Shown here piece after piece: positions 24,359-33,044 of a stretch of DNA of 64,000 nucleotides. How positions within the stretch are numbered: position 1 is the stretch's first letter; every line of letters begins with the position of its first letter. The stretch covers positions 372,001 through 436,000 of the forward strand of contig NZ_JAUCCV010000010.1 of the NCBI RefSeq assembly GCF_034675905.1. The letters run 5' to 3'. The stretch is from Castellaniella sp034675905 (lineage in GTDB: Bacteria; Pseudomonadota; Gammaproteobacteria; Burkholderiales; Burkholderiaceae_B). The notes beneath the pieces are model-generated. The model saw only the letters and a program-made list of their open reading frames with translations, ran no database searches and had not been told where the DNA came from. The position numbers were made by a program, and so were the translations under genes.

Positions 24359-25948
24359 ATGCGCAAAAATCTGCCTGTCACGCAGCACATACATGACTTC
24401 CCCGCTCATGAAACTCTGCTGTCGGCCACCGACGTCAAAGGGCGGATCACCTACGCCAATGCCGCCTTTGTGCGCGTCAGCGGCTTTGAATACGCAGAGT
24501 TGCTGGGCAAAGCCCATAACATCGTGCGACATCCCGATGTGCCGCCCGCCGCCTACCAGGACCTGTGGGACACGCTGCAACAAGGCAGATCCTGGACCGC
24601 CGTATTGAAAAACCGGCGCAAGGACGGCGGCACCTATTGGGTACGGGCCAACGTGGCGCCGGTCTACCATCAAGGCGCCCTGAGCGGCTATATCTCGGTA
24701 CGCACCAAACCCAGCATACCGGAAATCCAGGCCGCCGAACGCATCTTCCAAGACTTCGCCCAGGGCAGCCAAAAAGTCCGCTTCCACCAAGGGCTGCTCT
24801 TTGATACGGGCTGGCGACGCTGGCGCAACAGCCTGCGTCTGCTGTCGCTGCGCCAACGATTGGCCCTGACACTGGGCGCTCTCTGGGGTTTATGGTCGCT
24901 GTCCATGGCGGCGCTTGATACGACCGGTTCGGTCTGGCCCGCGGCCAGCGCCGCCGGACTCGGCCTGACAGCTCTGGCGGGCTATCTGCTGGAACGCCGC
25001 CTGATCCGCCCCTTGCGCGCCATCCAGCAGCAGGCCATCCAGGCGGCCAGCGGCCAACCCGTCGACGACTGGCGCCTGACGCGCCTGGACGAGGTCGCCT
25101 CGATCCAGAAAGCCATCAAACAAAGCAGTCTGAACCTACGCTCGTTCATCGACGATGTGCAAAACCAGTTGCAGGGACTGCGTCACGCCTCGGCGGAAAT
25201 CGCCCAGGGCAGCCAGCACCTCAGCTCCCAGACGGAATCCGCCGCCGAACGCCTGCACAACACGGCCAGCGACATGGAACGCCTGGGCCACCTGATCGCC
25301 GAAAACCACAGCCACGCCCAGACAGCTGTTTCCCTGGCGCAGGCGTCCAGCACCTCCGCGGGCCGGGCGGCGCAGATCGTCCAGGAAGCCGCGACCCAGA
25401 TCGAGCAAATGGACGCCGCCAGCAAACGGATCGGCGACATCGTGGGCGTGATCGACAGCATCGCGTTCCAGACCAATATCCTGGCGCTCAACGCTGCGGT
25501 CGAAGCCGCCCGAGCAGGGGAACAGGGGCGCGGCTTTGCCGTCGTCGCCGGTGAAGTCCGATCGCTGGCGCAGCGCTCAGCCGGCGCCGCCAAAGAAATC
25601 AAAACACTGATCGAGGAAGTCGTGCACATCGCCCAGGGCGGCGTATCCCGCACGCGGGAAGCCACCGCCGCCATGGGTGATGTGCTGGACCATAACCGGC
25701 AGGTCAGCGCGCTGATCGGACAGGTGCATGCCGCAGGGCAGGAACAGTCCGATGACCTGCTGCGCATTCAGCAAACTTTCATCCAGCTGAGCGATCTGAC
25801 CCAGGGCAACGCCGCCATGGCTGAACAGTCCTCGACCTCGGTCCTGACCATGGATGCGCAGACACATAATCTGGCCCAGGCGGCAGGCGTCTTCCACCAA
25901 GGGCCGCCACCAGCAGCGCTCACCCCCCGGATCGCACTGCCCGCCTGA
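24359..25948 (+). CDS. Aer-like PAS-containing methyl-accepting chemoreceptor
   Basis: A 529-residue energy-taxis-type receptor. The N-terminal PAS domain (about 15-115) has TDVKGRITYANAAFVRVSGF and LLGKAHNIVRHPDVP, the Aer-type FAD-binding pattern. Two hydrophobic segments (about 170-210) form a membrane anchor, followed by a HAMP-like region. The C-terminal signalling domain has the hairpin tip FQTNILALNAAVEAARAGEQ. It probably senses redox or oxygen and signals to CheA/CheW, which are not in this window. Confidence 0.88.
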   Translation: MRKNLPVTQHIHDFPAHETLLSATDVKGRITYANAAFVRVSGFEYAELLGKAHNIVRHPDVPPAAYQDLWDTLQQGRSWTAVLKNRRKDGGTYWVRANVAPVYHQGALSGYISVRTKPSIPEIQAAERIFQDFAQGSQKVRFHQGLLFDTGWRRWRNSLRLLSLRQRLALTLGALWGLWSLSMAALDTTGSVWPAASAAGLGLTALAGYLLERRLIRPLRAIQQQAIQAASGQPVDDWRLTRLDEVASIQKAIKQSSLNLRSFIDDVQNQLQGLRHASAEIAQGSQHLSSQTESAAERLHNTASDMERLGHLIAENHSHAQTAVSLAQASSTSAGRAAQIVQEAATQIEQMDAASKRIGDIVGVIDSIAFQTNILALNAAVEAARAGEQGRGFAVVAGEVRSLAQRSAGAAKEIKTLIEEVVHIAQGGVSRTREATAAMGDVLDHNRQVSALIGQVHAAGQEQSDDLLRIQQTFIQLSDLTQGNAAMAEQSSTSVLTMDAQTHNLAQAAGVFHQGPPPAALTPRIALPA

Positions 25949-25978
25949 TCGACCCGGACCAACCGCCAGATCGTTGGT

Positions 25979-27196
25979 TTACCCTGCTTTTCTGGCGGCA
26001 ACGGAAACCTGCAGAACCAGCAGAGCCAGCAGGCACAGACCGGCGCCCCCGTAAAACGTCGCGGCAGCGCCCAGCCGATCCCACAGCAAGCCGGCCAGGA
26101 CACTGGCCAGCAACATCGTGACCCCCGCCACCAGATTGAAAAATCCGTAGGCCGTGCCGCGCAGGTCGGCGGGTACCGTATCGGCCACCATGGTGGCCAG
26201 CAGCCCTTGGGTCGCGCCCAGATGGATGCCCCAGAGCAGGACACCCAGCATGATGACGGACCAATGGCTGCCCACGGCCAGCAACAGATCCGCCGCCAGC
26301 AGCACCACCAGCCCCACCGCCAGCAGCGTCCGATGGCTGCAACGGTCGGACAGGCGGCCAAAAGGGTAGGCGGACAAGGAATACGCCAGATTCATGACCA
26401 CGATCGCCAGCGGCACCAGCGCCATGGCAATGCCGGTCTGCTGCGCCCGCAGGACCAGGAAGGCTTCGCTGAAACGCGCCAGAGTGAAAATGGCGCCGAT
26501 GCCGACCACCCACCAGTAGGGCCTTGTCAGGCGGCGCAGATTGTCGCGGCGGATCGGATTGCTGCGCTTGGCGCACTGAGTTGGCCGAGGCTCACGCACG
26601 CCAAAAACAAGCAGCGCCACGCTGGCCGCCGCCGGGATCACCGCCACCCAGAAAATGGCCCGGAACTGATCGGCCCACAGCAGCATCAAGCCCACCGCCA
26701 ACAGCGGCCCCAGGGTCGCCCCCACCGCATCGAGCGCCTGTCGCAGACCGAATGCCGCCCCCCGCGCATCGGGCGGCGCCAGATCGGCCACCAGCGCATC
26801 GCGCGGCGCGCCGCGCACGCCCTTGCCGACACGATCCAGCAAACGGGCCGTCAGCACGACATCAATCGTGCCGGCCAGCGCAAACAAAGGCTTCGTCAAG
26901 GCAGCCAAGCCATAGCCGAAAACGGCCAGACCCTTGCGCTTGCCCAGATAGTCGCTCAAGGTGCCGGAAAACACCTTGACGATCAGCGCCAGAGACTCGG
27001 CCAGGCCTTCCACCCAACCGACGACCAGCACGCTGGCGCCCAGCGTCGTCACCATGAACAGCGGCAGCAGGCTGTGGATGAGTTCAGACGAGACATCCAT
27101 CAAGAGACTGACGAACCCCAGCACCCACACGCCACGCGGAATCAACACGCGAGGGGTGTCATTTTGCACCTGCATCTGCTTTCCTTGGTCCAGCAT
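25979..27196 (-). CDS. MFS transporter
   Basis: A 405-residue major facilitator protein with twelve predicted membrane helices. The loop 2-3 signature region reads GTLSDYLGKRKGLAVFGY, and the repeat in loop 8-9 reads GRLSDRCSHRTLLAVG. RLLDRVGKGVRGAPRDALVAD in the first half resembles a group of uncharacterised efflux-type MFS proteins. Substrate unknown. It is convergent with the chemoreceptor gene, and a short hairpin (ACCAAC/GTTGGT) lies between them. Confidence 0.82.
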   Translation of the reverse strand: MLDQGKQMQVQNDTPRVLIPRGVWVLGFVSLLMDVSSELIHSLLPLFMVTTLGASVLVVGWVEGLAESLALIVKVFSGTLSDYLGKRKGLAVFGYGLAALTKPLFALAGTIDVVLTARLLDRVGKGVRGAPRDALVADLAPPDARGAAFGLRQALDAVGATLGPLLAVGLMLLWADQFRAIFWVAVIPAAASVALLVFGVREPRPTQCAKRSNPIRRDNLRRLTRPYWWVVGIGAIFTLARFSEAFLVLRAQQTGIAMALVPLAIVVMNLAYSLSAYPFGRLSDRCSHRTLLAVGLVVLLAADLLLAVGSHWSVIMLGVLLWGIHLGATQGLLATMVADTVPADLRGTAYGFFNLVAGVTMLLASVLAGLLWDRLGAAATFYGGAGLCLLALLVLQVSVAARKAG

Positions 27197-27222
27197 CAGC
27201 TGCGCAGATTACATCATGAGAC

Positions 27223-28540
27223 TTAGGGCGGGCTTAGCACTGGACAACTCACGACCGCGCGCGATCCAGCCAGCGGGATATCGATGGACGTGTTGCCCGC
27301 CAATTTTCGTATCGTCTCGGCCAGGCCCTGCGTCGGCTTCTCATAGCCGTAGCAGTACGGAGGCGCCGGCACCGATTCGGGGCGGTAGTCCTGCAGCACC
27401 GGCTTCGCATCGCCCAGATACAGGTTGTCTTTCAAGCGCAGAAAAGCCTTGTAATCACGGGTATAGCCGTACCGGGACTTCAGTTTCTCGTAGGCCTTGC
27501 GATCAGATTCGCCGTTACCCAGCGCACTGCGTTCGGGTGCGACGGAGATATAGCGACAGTAATTCACATTGATGCCTTCCACCGTGGGGAAGAACTCAGG
27601 CTCCACGCACTTGCGCTGGGAATCGTTGTTGAAGATGTTGCCTTCGACCAGGGCTTTGGCCTCCAGACTGAAGCTCATGCCGTAGAAATCCCAGTTTTCC
27701 ACCAGGTTATTGAACAGGTGGAAAGTGCCAAACTGCGCTCTGGGATTGCGCTGGACCGTGTTGAAGAAATAGTTATGGTGCAGCGTCACGCGCGCGATCG
27801 AATCGCGTTCATAGTTCTGAAACAGGTTCTTCGCGGTAATGTTGTTGAGCAACATGACCTTGTTCGAGTCGTGGAACTTGGTCCACGAGATCGTCACGTC
27901 GGTCGAACCGTTCTTCACATTGAGCAGGCGGTCGGACATCCGTGACAGGTCCATGTGGTCGACCCACACGTCGCGGCTGCCGTTGGCCACGTTCACGGCT
28001 TGCGTGAGCCGTCTCAGGCGCCCGTCTATCGTCAGATGCGTCAGGATGACGTTTCGGCTGCCATACACGCCCAGGCCATCGTCTACCAAGGTCACCCGCT
28101 TGCTGCGCCCGTCTATGGTCGTGTTGGACGGCACACGCAGCTGCGAATCCAGGACGATGGTCATGTCGGAGGCAAACCGTACGCGTCCGATCAGCGAAGA
28201 ACTCGCTGAAATAGCGGACCAGGTAGTTCGATTGGATGGGAAAGCCGCCAATGGTCAGGAGCTTGCGGGAAGACAGCTCGACCATGTACAGGTCAGCGGG
28301 TTTGTGCGTGCCACGGCGAGCCTGCTCGCCATTCGAAGGCCGGAAGATCAGACGCTGGACGTCGGCGGGAATGTCGGCCTGGTTGAACATGAATCGCGCC
28401 TGCTGGAGCGCTTCAGCTGCCGTGTGCACAAAGCCATAGTTGCGGCCGAGTTGAAGCTTGATCGGGTAGCGTCCCACGGCCTCGCGCAGCGGCGTGTGGA
28501 TGCGGCAGGTTCCTATCGGAGCGATGGTAAAAACAGTCAT
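27223..28540 (-). pseudogene. Out-of-frame fusion: unrecognised gene 5' part joined to pectate-lyase 3' part
   Basis: Two coding segments in different frames meet near 28180. The upstream part (28540 to about 28180, about 120 codons, with GTCRIHTPLREAV, RNYGFVHTAAEALQQ and YLVRYFSEFFADR) looks like the start of a protein I do not recognise. The downstream part (about 28180-27223) is a right-handed beta-helix with VPSNTTIDG, NVILTHLTIDG, VWVDHMDLSRMSD and VTLHHNYFFNTVQRNPRAQFG, matching polysaccharide lyase family 1 (pectate lyase). It lacks the pectate lyase signal peptide and early coils. I read it as a deletion that fused two broken genes. Confidence 0.6.
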
Positions 28541-29081
28541 TCGGGAGCTCTCCTGTAGTGATGGATACCGGGCCTGAACTTAGAGAGTCCAGTACAAGAG
28601 GTCGCACGCAGGCAAGTAAATCGACGGGACATCGAAATACGTCTGCCGTACACGGGCGGGCATATGGCTAAGTGATTTAGACTCGGGGCCCAGTTACGTC
28701 TTTCGGGCAGCGAGTCAATGCATCTTGGGGGAAGAGGCGCAGCAAACCTATTTCTAAAAATTTTCGTTGCTGTTGAAATGAATCAGGGCGGCCTGTACAA
28801 GCATCCGGGAAATCCCTAGAAAAATTACAACCATGACGGATATGTAATCGCTGCCCCGGTGATATCGCGGCCATCGCGTACGGTGCTGCCAGAAGACATT
28901 TTTCGGCAGCATCCATGGCACACTGGACCCTATCCTGCGCGCTGACCGGACCCAGCCAGAGCGACTTGCAGGCCACCTTGTCCGATCCGCCTGCTCGATC
29001 AGGCGCTGTACATGGAATTCGCCCTGCAGCAGGTCTCCATATTCGACTGATCCGCAGTTCCGCTTCACAGGAAACCCACCC
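28541..29081. other. 541-base stretch without a convincing gene
   Basis: No frame here shows family character or good codon pattern. It holds the upstream region of the fused pseudogene and of the SDR gene. Just before the SDR start, a short plus-strand frame ends in LLDQALYMEFALQQVSIFD and a stop at about 29050. That reads like the tail of a lost protein, but is too short to identify. Confidence 0.5.
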
Positions 29082-29849
29082 ATGAACGATCGACACCCGG
29101 ACAGCGCCGAACCCGGCACGCTGCTCATTACCGGCGCCAGCCGCGGCATCGGCGCGGCGACTGCGATGGCCGCCGCGCGCCTGGGCCACGACGTCGTCCT
29201 GAACTATGCCCGCGACGAACGGTCGGCCCATGCCGTGGCGGAATCCATCCACGCCATCGGCCACAAGGCCACAGTGATCCAGGCCGACGTGGGTCGCAGC
29301 GAGGACATCCGGCGGATGTTCGACACCATCGAACACGAGATCGGGCCGCTCCACGGCCTGGTCAACAATGCAGGCATCACCGGCCCTATCGGGCCGTTCA
29401 CGGATACGACCGAGGCCGCCATCGAACAGGTGTTCCGGGTCAACGCACTAGGCGCCATGCAATGCGCACGCGAGGCGCTGTCGAATTTCAGGCGCCATGG
29501 CACGCAGGGTGTGATCATCAATGTCTCGTCCATCGCGGCCCGCACAGGCAGCCCCGGCGAATATGTGCACTACGCCGCCAGCAAAGCCGCACTGGAGGCC
29601 TTCACCCTGGGCCTGGCCAGGGAGGTGGCCGCCGAAGGCATCCGAGTCTGTGGACTGGCGCCGGGCAGCACCCTGACGGACATCCACGCGGCGGCCGGCG
29701 AACCGGACCGGCCCGCCCGCGTCGCCCCCAGGATTCCGCTGGGCCGTCTGGCGCAGCCAACCGAAATCGCAGAGGCTATTGCCTGGCTGGCCTCGCCGGC
29801 TGCTTCTTACGTCACGGGCACAACACTGGTCTGCGCCGGGGGACTCTAA
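29082..29849 (+). CDS. SDR-family oxidoreductase (FabG-like)
   Basis: A 255-residue classical short-chain dehydrogenase. It has cofactor motif TGASRGIG (about 19-26), NNAG (about 90-93), and catalytic Ser (INVSS) with YAASK (Tyr and Lys about 165-169). The C-terminal SYVTGTTLVCAGG is typical. NADP(H) preference is plausible from Arg in the motif. Substrate unknown; no fatty-acid synthesis neighbours support a FabG role. It is the last chromosomal gene before the island. Confidence 0.85.
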   Translation: MNDRHPDSAEPGTLLITGASRGIGAATAMAAARLGHDVVLNYARDERSAHAVAESIHAIGHKATVIQADVGRSEDIRRMFDTIEHEIGPLHGLVNNAGITGPIGPFTDTTEAAIEQVFRVNALGAMQCAREALSNFRRHGTQGVIINVSSIAARTGSPGEYVHYAASKAALEAFTLGLAREVAAEGIRVCGLAPGSTLTDIHAAAGEPDRPARVAPRIPLGRLAQPTEIAEAIAWLASPAASYVTGTTLVCAGGL

Positions 29850-29860
29850 CGTCAAAACTC

Positions 29861-29891
29861 AGTGGCGTTCGACATCTGGTGTCGAACGCCT
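29861..29891. repeat. Left boundary of the island: direct repeat and facing terminal repeats
   Basis: CAGTGGCGTTCGACA (29861-29875) recurs exactly at 41984-41998. GGCGTTCGACA (29865-29875) and its inverse TGTCGAACGCC (29881-29891) face each other across the 5 bases TCTGG. This looks like the right end of one element abutting the left end of another with a 5-base spacer. TG...CA termini and 5-base spacing are features of Tn7/Tn5053-type transposons. It can also fold as a hairpin but has no T-run. Confidence 0.5.
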
Positions 29892-30067
29892 TTGACATTT
29901 GAACTCTCTCCCCGTGCAAATCAATAAGTTGCGGAAAATCCGCCATCGAGTCCTGAACTATCTGGTCGTTCAGTTTTGAACTTTCCGTACTTTCCGCCGC
30001 TTAGTTCTGAACTTTCGGGACTGTTCAACGTAAGCGGCTGCTTTCGGCCAGAAGCTAGCAAGAGGTC

Positions 30068-31285
30068 TCAGAGGCCTACTGTTCCGGCCTCGTGGATGCT
30101 GACTTTTAGTATCGGCACGGCGCAAAGAACGCTGCTGCTCCTTGGTGCATTTCCCACCCCCTCGATCAGATAGATCAAACCGGTGCGCTCAAACGCTGAC
30201 CTCCATAGTCGCCAATTCTCGTCGGATTGTTCGATGCCGGTTCGCATATCCAAGTGCGGACGACCTAGCTCCTTTGGATCCACCAGCGTCACATATGTCT
30301 TGTACTTACGCCGCTCGATGATTGCATAAGCTCGCTTCGATTCGGAAATGCTTGTGCCTAGTCTGGTTTGTATTTCACGAAGCTGCGGTGGATAGACCTG
30401 GAAGCCGATCATAGCAAACAATTTGTTATCCACATTAACACTCATCAGCGATAGCTTATTGTCGCGAACCGCTGATCCCGACTGTCGCATCCGAGGGTGC
30501 GCTGTGATTTTAAAAATTTTATTTCCAACAACTACATTACCATTCCGGCCAAATAACCAGGGCTTATTTCTCGTTTGGTTCACCTTGTGTGAAACATGAT
30601 CAATACGCGAGTCACTTGGATCAAAAAAGATCTCACCCTCGTCGCTGAACTGAACCAGCCCTAGTCCGTTCTTCAGTGTCAGCGTGATGTTGCTCGGAAG
30701 CACCTCCAATTTCACGTCTTTGAGACTAATCACGCATAGCATGAACGAGTTCAGCGTCAGCATGTGCGCAATATCAAACTCAACTCCGAGCAATCGCTCA
30801 TCTGGCCGCAGTTCCGACAATCGGAAATCTCGAGGGAGTACAAATCGTCCCTCGAATTTAGACGGCACCATGACTCCCCCGAACAAAAAGACCTTTCTAG
30901 GCGGGTATGGATCCTTACCAAGGATATAGGGCCTATAGGGCAGGAATGACTTCTCGACTCCTCCAAACGCACGTTGCCCATTAAACATCACTTTTAAGAG
31001 CCACCTGCTTAATCGGTTGGGGTCACATTGGAACAATACCGGCTTAACAATGACGTGAACAAAGTAGCGGTCGAACAAGTCAGACGCGTAGTCGTCAAGC
31101 CGAGATAATGTCTCATTGTTACAGGCATCACAAACATCCCGAACGACGGGTGCGCCCTCAACATATTTTTCCGCTGCCGCGCTGTAATATAGACCCTGCC
31201 GATCTGCGCGTTTGTTAAGGAAACTTGGAAACACATGCTCACGGGTCGGTTTGGTGAGCTGCTCGCAATATACACAATAGGACAC
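30068..31285 (-). CDS. HNH-type endonuclease domain protein
   Basis: A 405-residue protein starting at GTG. The N-terminal 60 residues show CVYC (Cys4, Cys7), EHVFPSFLN (Glu-His near 16-17) and CDACNNE (Cys52, Cys55, Asn56), the zinc-bound HNH layout. The remaining 340 residues match nothing I recognise and may be a target-binding or effector domain. Codon use is less GC-biased than in chromosomal genes. A defence function is inferred from the HNH motif and island location. It stands alone near the left end. Confidence 0.6.
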   Translation of the reverse strand: MSYCVYCEQLTKPTREHVFPSFLNKRADRQGLYYSAAAEKYVEGAPVVRDVCDACNNETLSRLDDYASDLFDRYFVHVIVKPVLFQCDPNRLSRWLLKVMFNGQRAFGGVEKSFLPYRPYILGKDPYPPRKVFLFGGVMVPSKFEGRFVLPRDFRLSELRPDERLLGVEFDIAHMLTLNSFMLCVISLKDVKLEVLPSNITLTLKNGLGLVQFSDEGEIFFDPSDSRIDHVSHKVNQTRNKPWLFGRNGNVVVGNKIFKITAHPRMRQSGSAVRDNKLSLMSVNVDNKLFAMIGFQVYPPQLREIQTRLGTSISESKRAYAIIERRKYKTYVTLVDPKELGRPHLDMRTGIEQSDENWRLWRSAFERTGLIYLIEGVGNAPRSSSVLCAVPILKVSIHEAGTVGL

Positions 31286-31777
31286 GAGGGAACGCTCCAG
31301 TAGCTGCCATGTCCGAATTTTATCTATTCGGTAACTGTGACGTTAGGCAAAAAGAAGAACAGAATAAAGTAAAATACGACACCCCTCTCCAAGCCAATGA
31401 ATCCACTCGGAAAATTTTCTCTTCTTGGCACCGCCTGAAAATCGCCTGATTTTTGGATCAACGGCCGACAAGGCGATCCTGCAAGGACGAATTTCGGCGT
31501 CTCACCAGAAGCAATCCTCCAGAAGTTTCGGATGATTCAATAAGCAAAGGTATTCGTCCGACGCCCCGCTGGCCATGCAGGTCCAATTGAAATCTACCCT
31601 TGCCCCCCTCATCTTCCTCTGGTCCGTCCGAGCTAAGAGAACGCTGCCACCGGCAGCGTCCACTCTCTCCTAAACAGCTCCTCGTGGACGAGAGGCTATC
31701 CATGCTCGATTTCTCTCATGTTATGCCTCGCCCACGAAACTCGGAACACTCTCAATATCATGAGAATTTCCATACCC
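31286..31777. other. 492-base AT-richer intergenic stretch
   Basis: No convincing gene. It contains a short inverted repeat (ACGCTGCC/GGCAGCGT near 31640) and a small CCCTC/GAGGG hairpin close to the end of the neighbouring gene. It separates two minus-strand island genes and probably holds the promoter of the HNH gene. Confidence 0.5.
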
Positions 31778-32599
31778 TCACGCGAGGGATTCAGGCCACA
31801 TCAAGCCACCGGTGATTTTTGTCAAGAAAAACCGCGCCCCCCCCCACTCCTCTCGAAGGATTGTTTTTTGAGATTCACTCAATTTATCAATTAATTTATC
31901 GCTCTTTTTCTTAATATCTGTGCGCAGATAATCCCTGACACACGCCAAACACTGATGCAATGACCCACACATTTCGAGGTAATAATGCTGACTATTCTGA
32001 GGAGCATCCGCATCAATGAAAATACCCCCGCTTTTATCCACCTTGTAGAAAAGCTGGTGCCTACCAACCGAGATATCTATATGTGCATATTGTTGATTTC
32101 TCAGCGCGTTTATTTTTTTATGAACTTCCCTGAGGTCATTATTCTTAAACACATCCCTATAATTAAGCTGCGAACGCCCCTTAGATTCATTAAATATTCT
32201 AATATAGCCCACCACGATTCCAGAAAAAAGAACTTCCAAATTCATTAATAACTTTGGACTAATAAAAGCCAGAACCACGCTTTTTCCATATCGTCGAACC
32301 AACCTCAAAATAGCATCCCTATCGCGATCAAACTGATTTGGCTCAGGAGCATTCTTAAGCAGCAATTCAAAAAAAACAGTCATATCAGGCGATGATTCAT
32401 CTCCTATTATTATCTTTGGCACAGGCTTCGGCCCAGTAATTTCAGAAATTACAACAAGCGACTGCATAAGACCGTCAACTATATAAGTTTGCTCAATTCT
32501 ATCCTCAATATTCTTAATTGATTCTTTCAACCCCCGAATCTCAGAGAAAGCAGGATGATCTTTTGGGAAAGGCTGTCGCATTTTTTTGATATAAAACAA
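31778..32599 (-). CDS. AT-rich hypothetical protein with HEPN-like RNxxxxH motif
   Basis: A 273-residue, mainly helical protein; I do not recognise its family. LREVHKKINALRNQQYAHID (about 156-175) contains R167-N-Q-Q-Y-A-H173, fitting the RX4-6H catalytic motif of HEPN RNases found in many toxins and abortive-infection proteins. The gene is clearly more AT-rich than anything else in the window, a sign of transfer. A G9 tract on the coding strand (31837-31845) lies about 25 codons before the stop, so slippage would alter the C-terminus. An IS3-family element begins 40 bases upstream of the start. Confidence 0.5.
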   Translation of the reverse strand: MFYIKKMRQPFPKDHPAFSEIRGLKESIKNIEDRIEQTYIVDGLMQSLVVISEITGPKPVPKIIIGDESSPDMTVFFELLLKNAPEPNQFDRDRDAILRLVRRYGKSVVLAFISPKLLMNLEVLFSGIVVGYIRIFNESKGRSQLNYRDVFKNNDLREVHKKINALRNQQYAHIDISVGRHQLFYKVDKSGGIFIDADAPQNSQHYYLEMCGSLHQCLACVRDYLRTDIKKKSDKLIDKLSESQKTILREEWGGARFFLTKITGGLMWPESLA

Positions 32600-32680
32600 T
32601 AATTAAGAATGACATTCGAACAGCAAGAATCGACCCAAGGGTAATCCCCCCATTTTTAGCGATTGCCAGAAGTAGGCAGG

Positions 32681-32955
32681 CTATGCGGCCATGGCCAGCC
32701 GCTGTTTCGGGGTGATGCCGCCCAAGGCCATATTTGGGCGTTCGTGATTGTAGGACCACATCCATTCCGTCGCTGCACGTTGGACCTGATCCAGATCTTC
32801 CCAGTGATATTGGGACAACCACTCGTAACGCACAGTCCGATTGAACCGCTCGACATAGGCGTTCTGTTGCGGCTTGCCTGGCTGGATGTACTCCAGCCTG
32901 ATGCCCCACCGTCGTGCCCATTCCGTGATCGCTGAACTTAGGTATTCCGGGCCGT
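32681..32955 (-). pseudogene. IS3-family transposase, 3' fragment
   Basis: The C-terminal end of an integrase-core (DDE) transposase, with GPEYLSSAITEWARRWGI, QPGKPQQNAYVERFNRTVR (containing the last catalytic Glu), YNHERPNMALGG and TPKQRLAMAA. It is the continuation of the gene that breaks off at 34562. The reading frame joins exactly at the codons encoding the Asp-Asn-Gly-Pro-Glu-Tyr stretch once the IS110-family element is removed. Confidence 0.88.
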
Positions 32956-33044
32956 AGTAAGAGCAGAATGATCGGTATGCCCTTGTCAGCCAACCAAGGC
33001 GACAGGCATCCTGAGGTTGATCTAAGACCCAGGAGGACACCGAG

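Noticed and set aside
28677..29354. Minus-strand frames across the gap before the SDR gene
   Set aside because: Partly antisense to the SDR gene; no family character and no plausible ribosome site.
31837..31845. Assembly error causing a frameshift in the HEPN-like gene
   Set aside because: The frame reads through normally with nine G residues, so no error needs to be assumed, though slippage remains possible.
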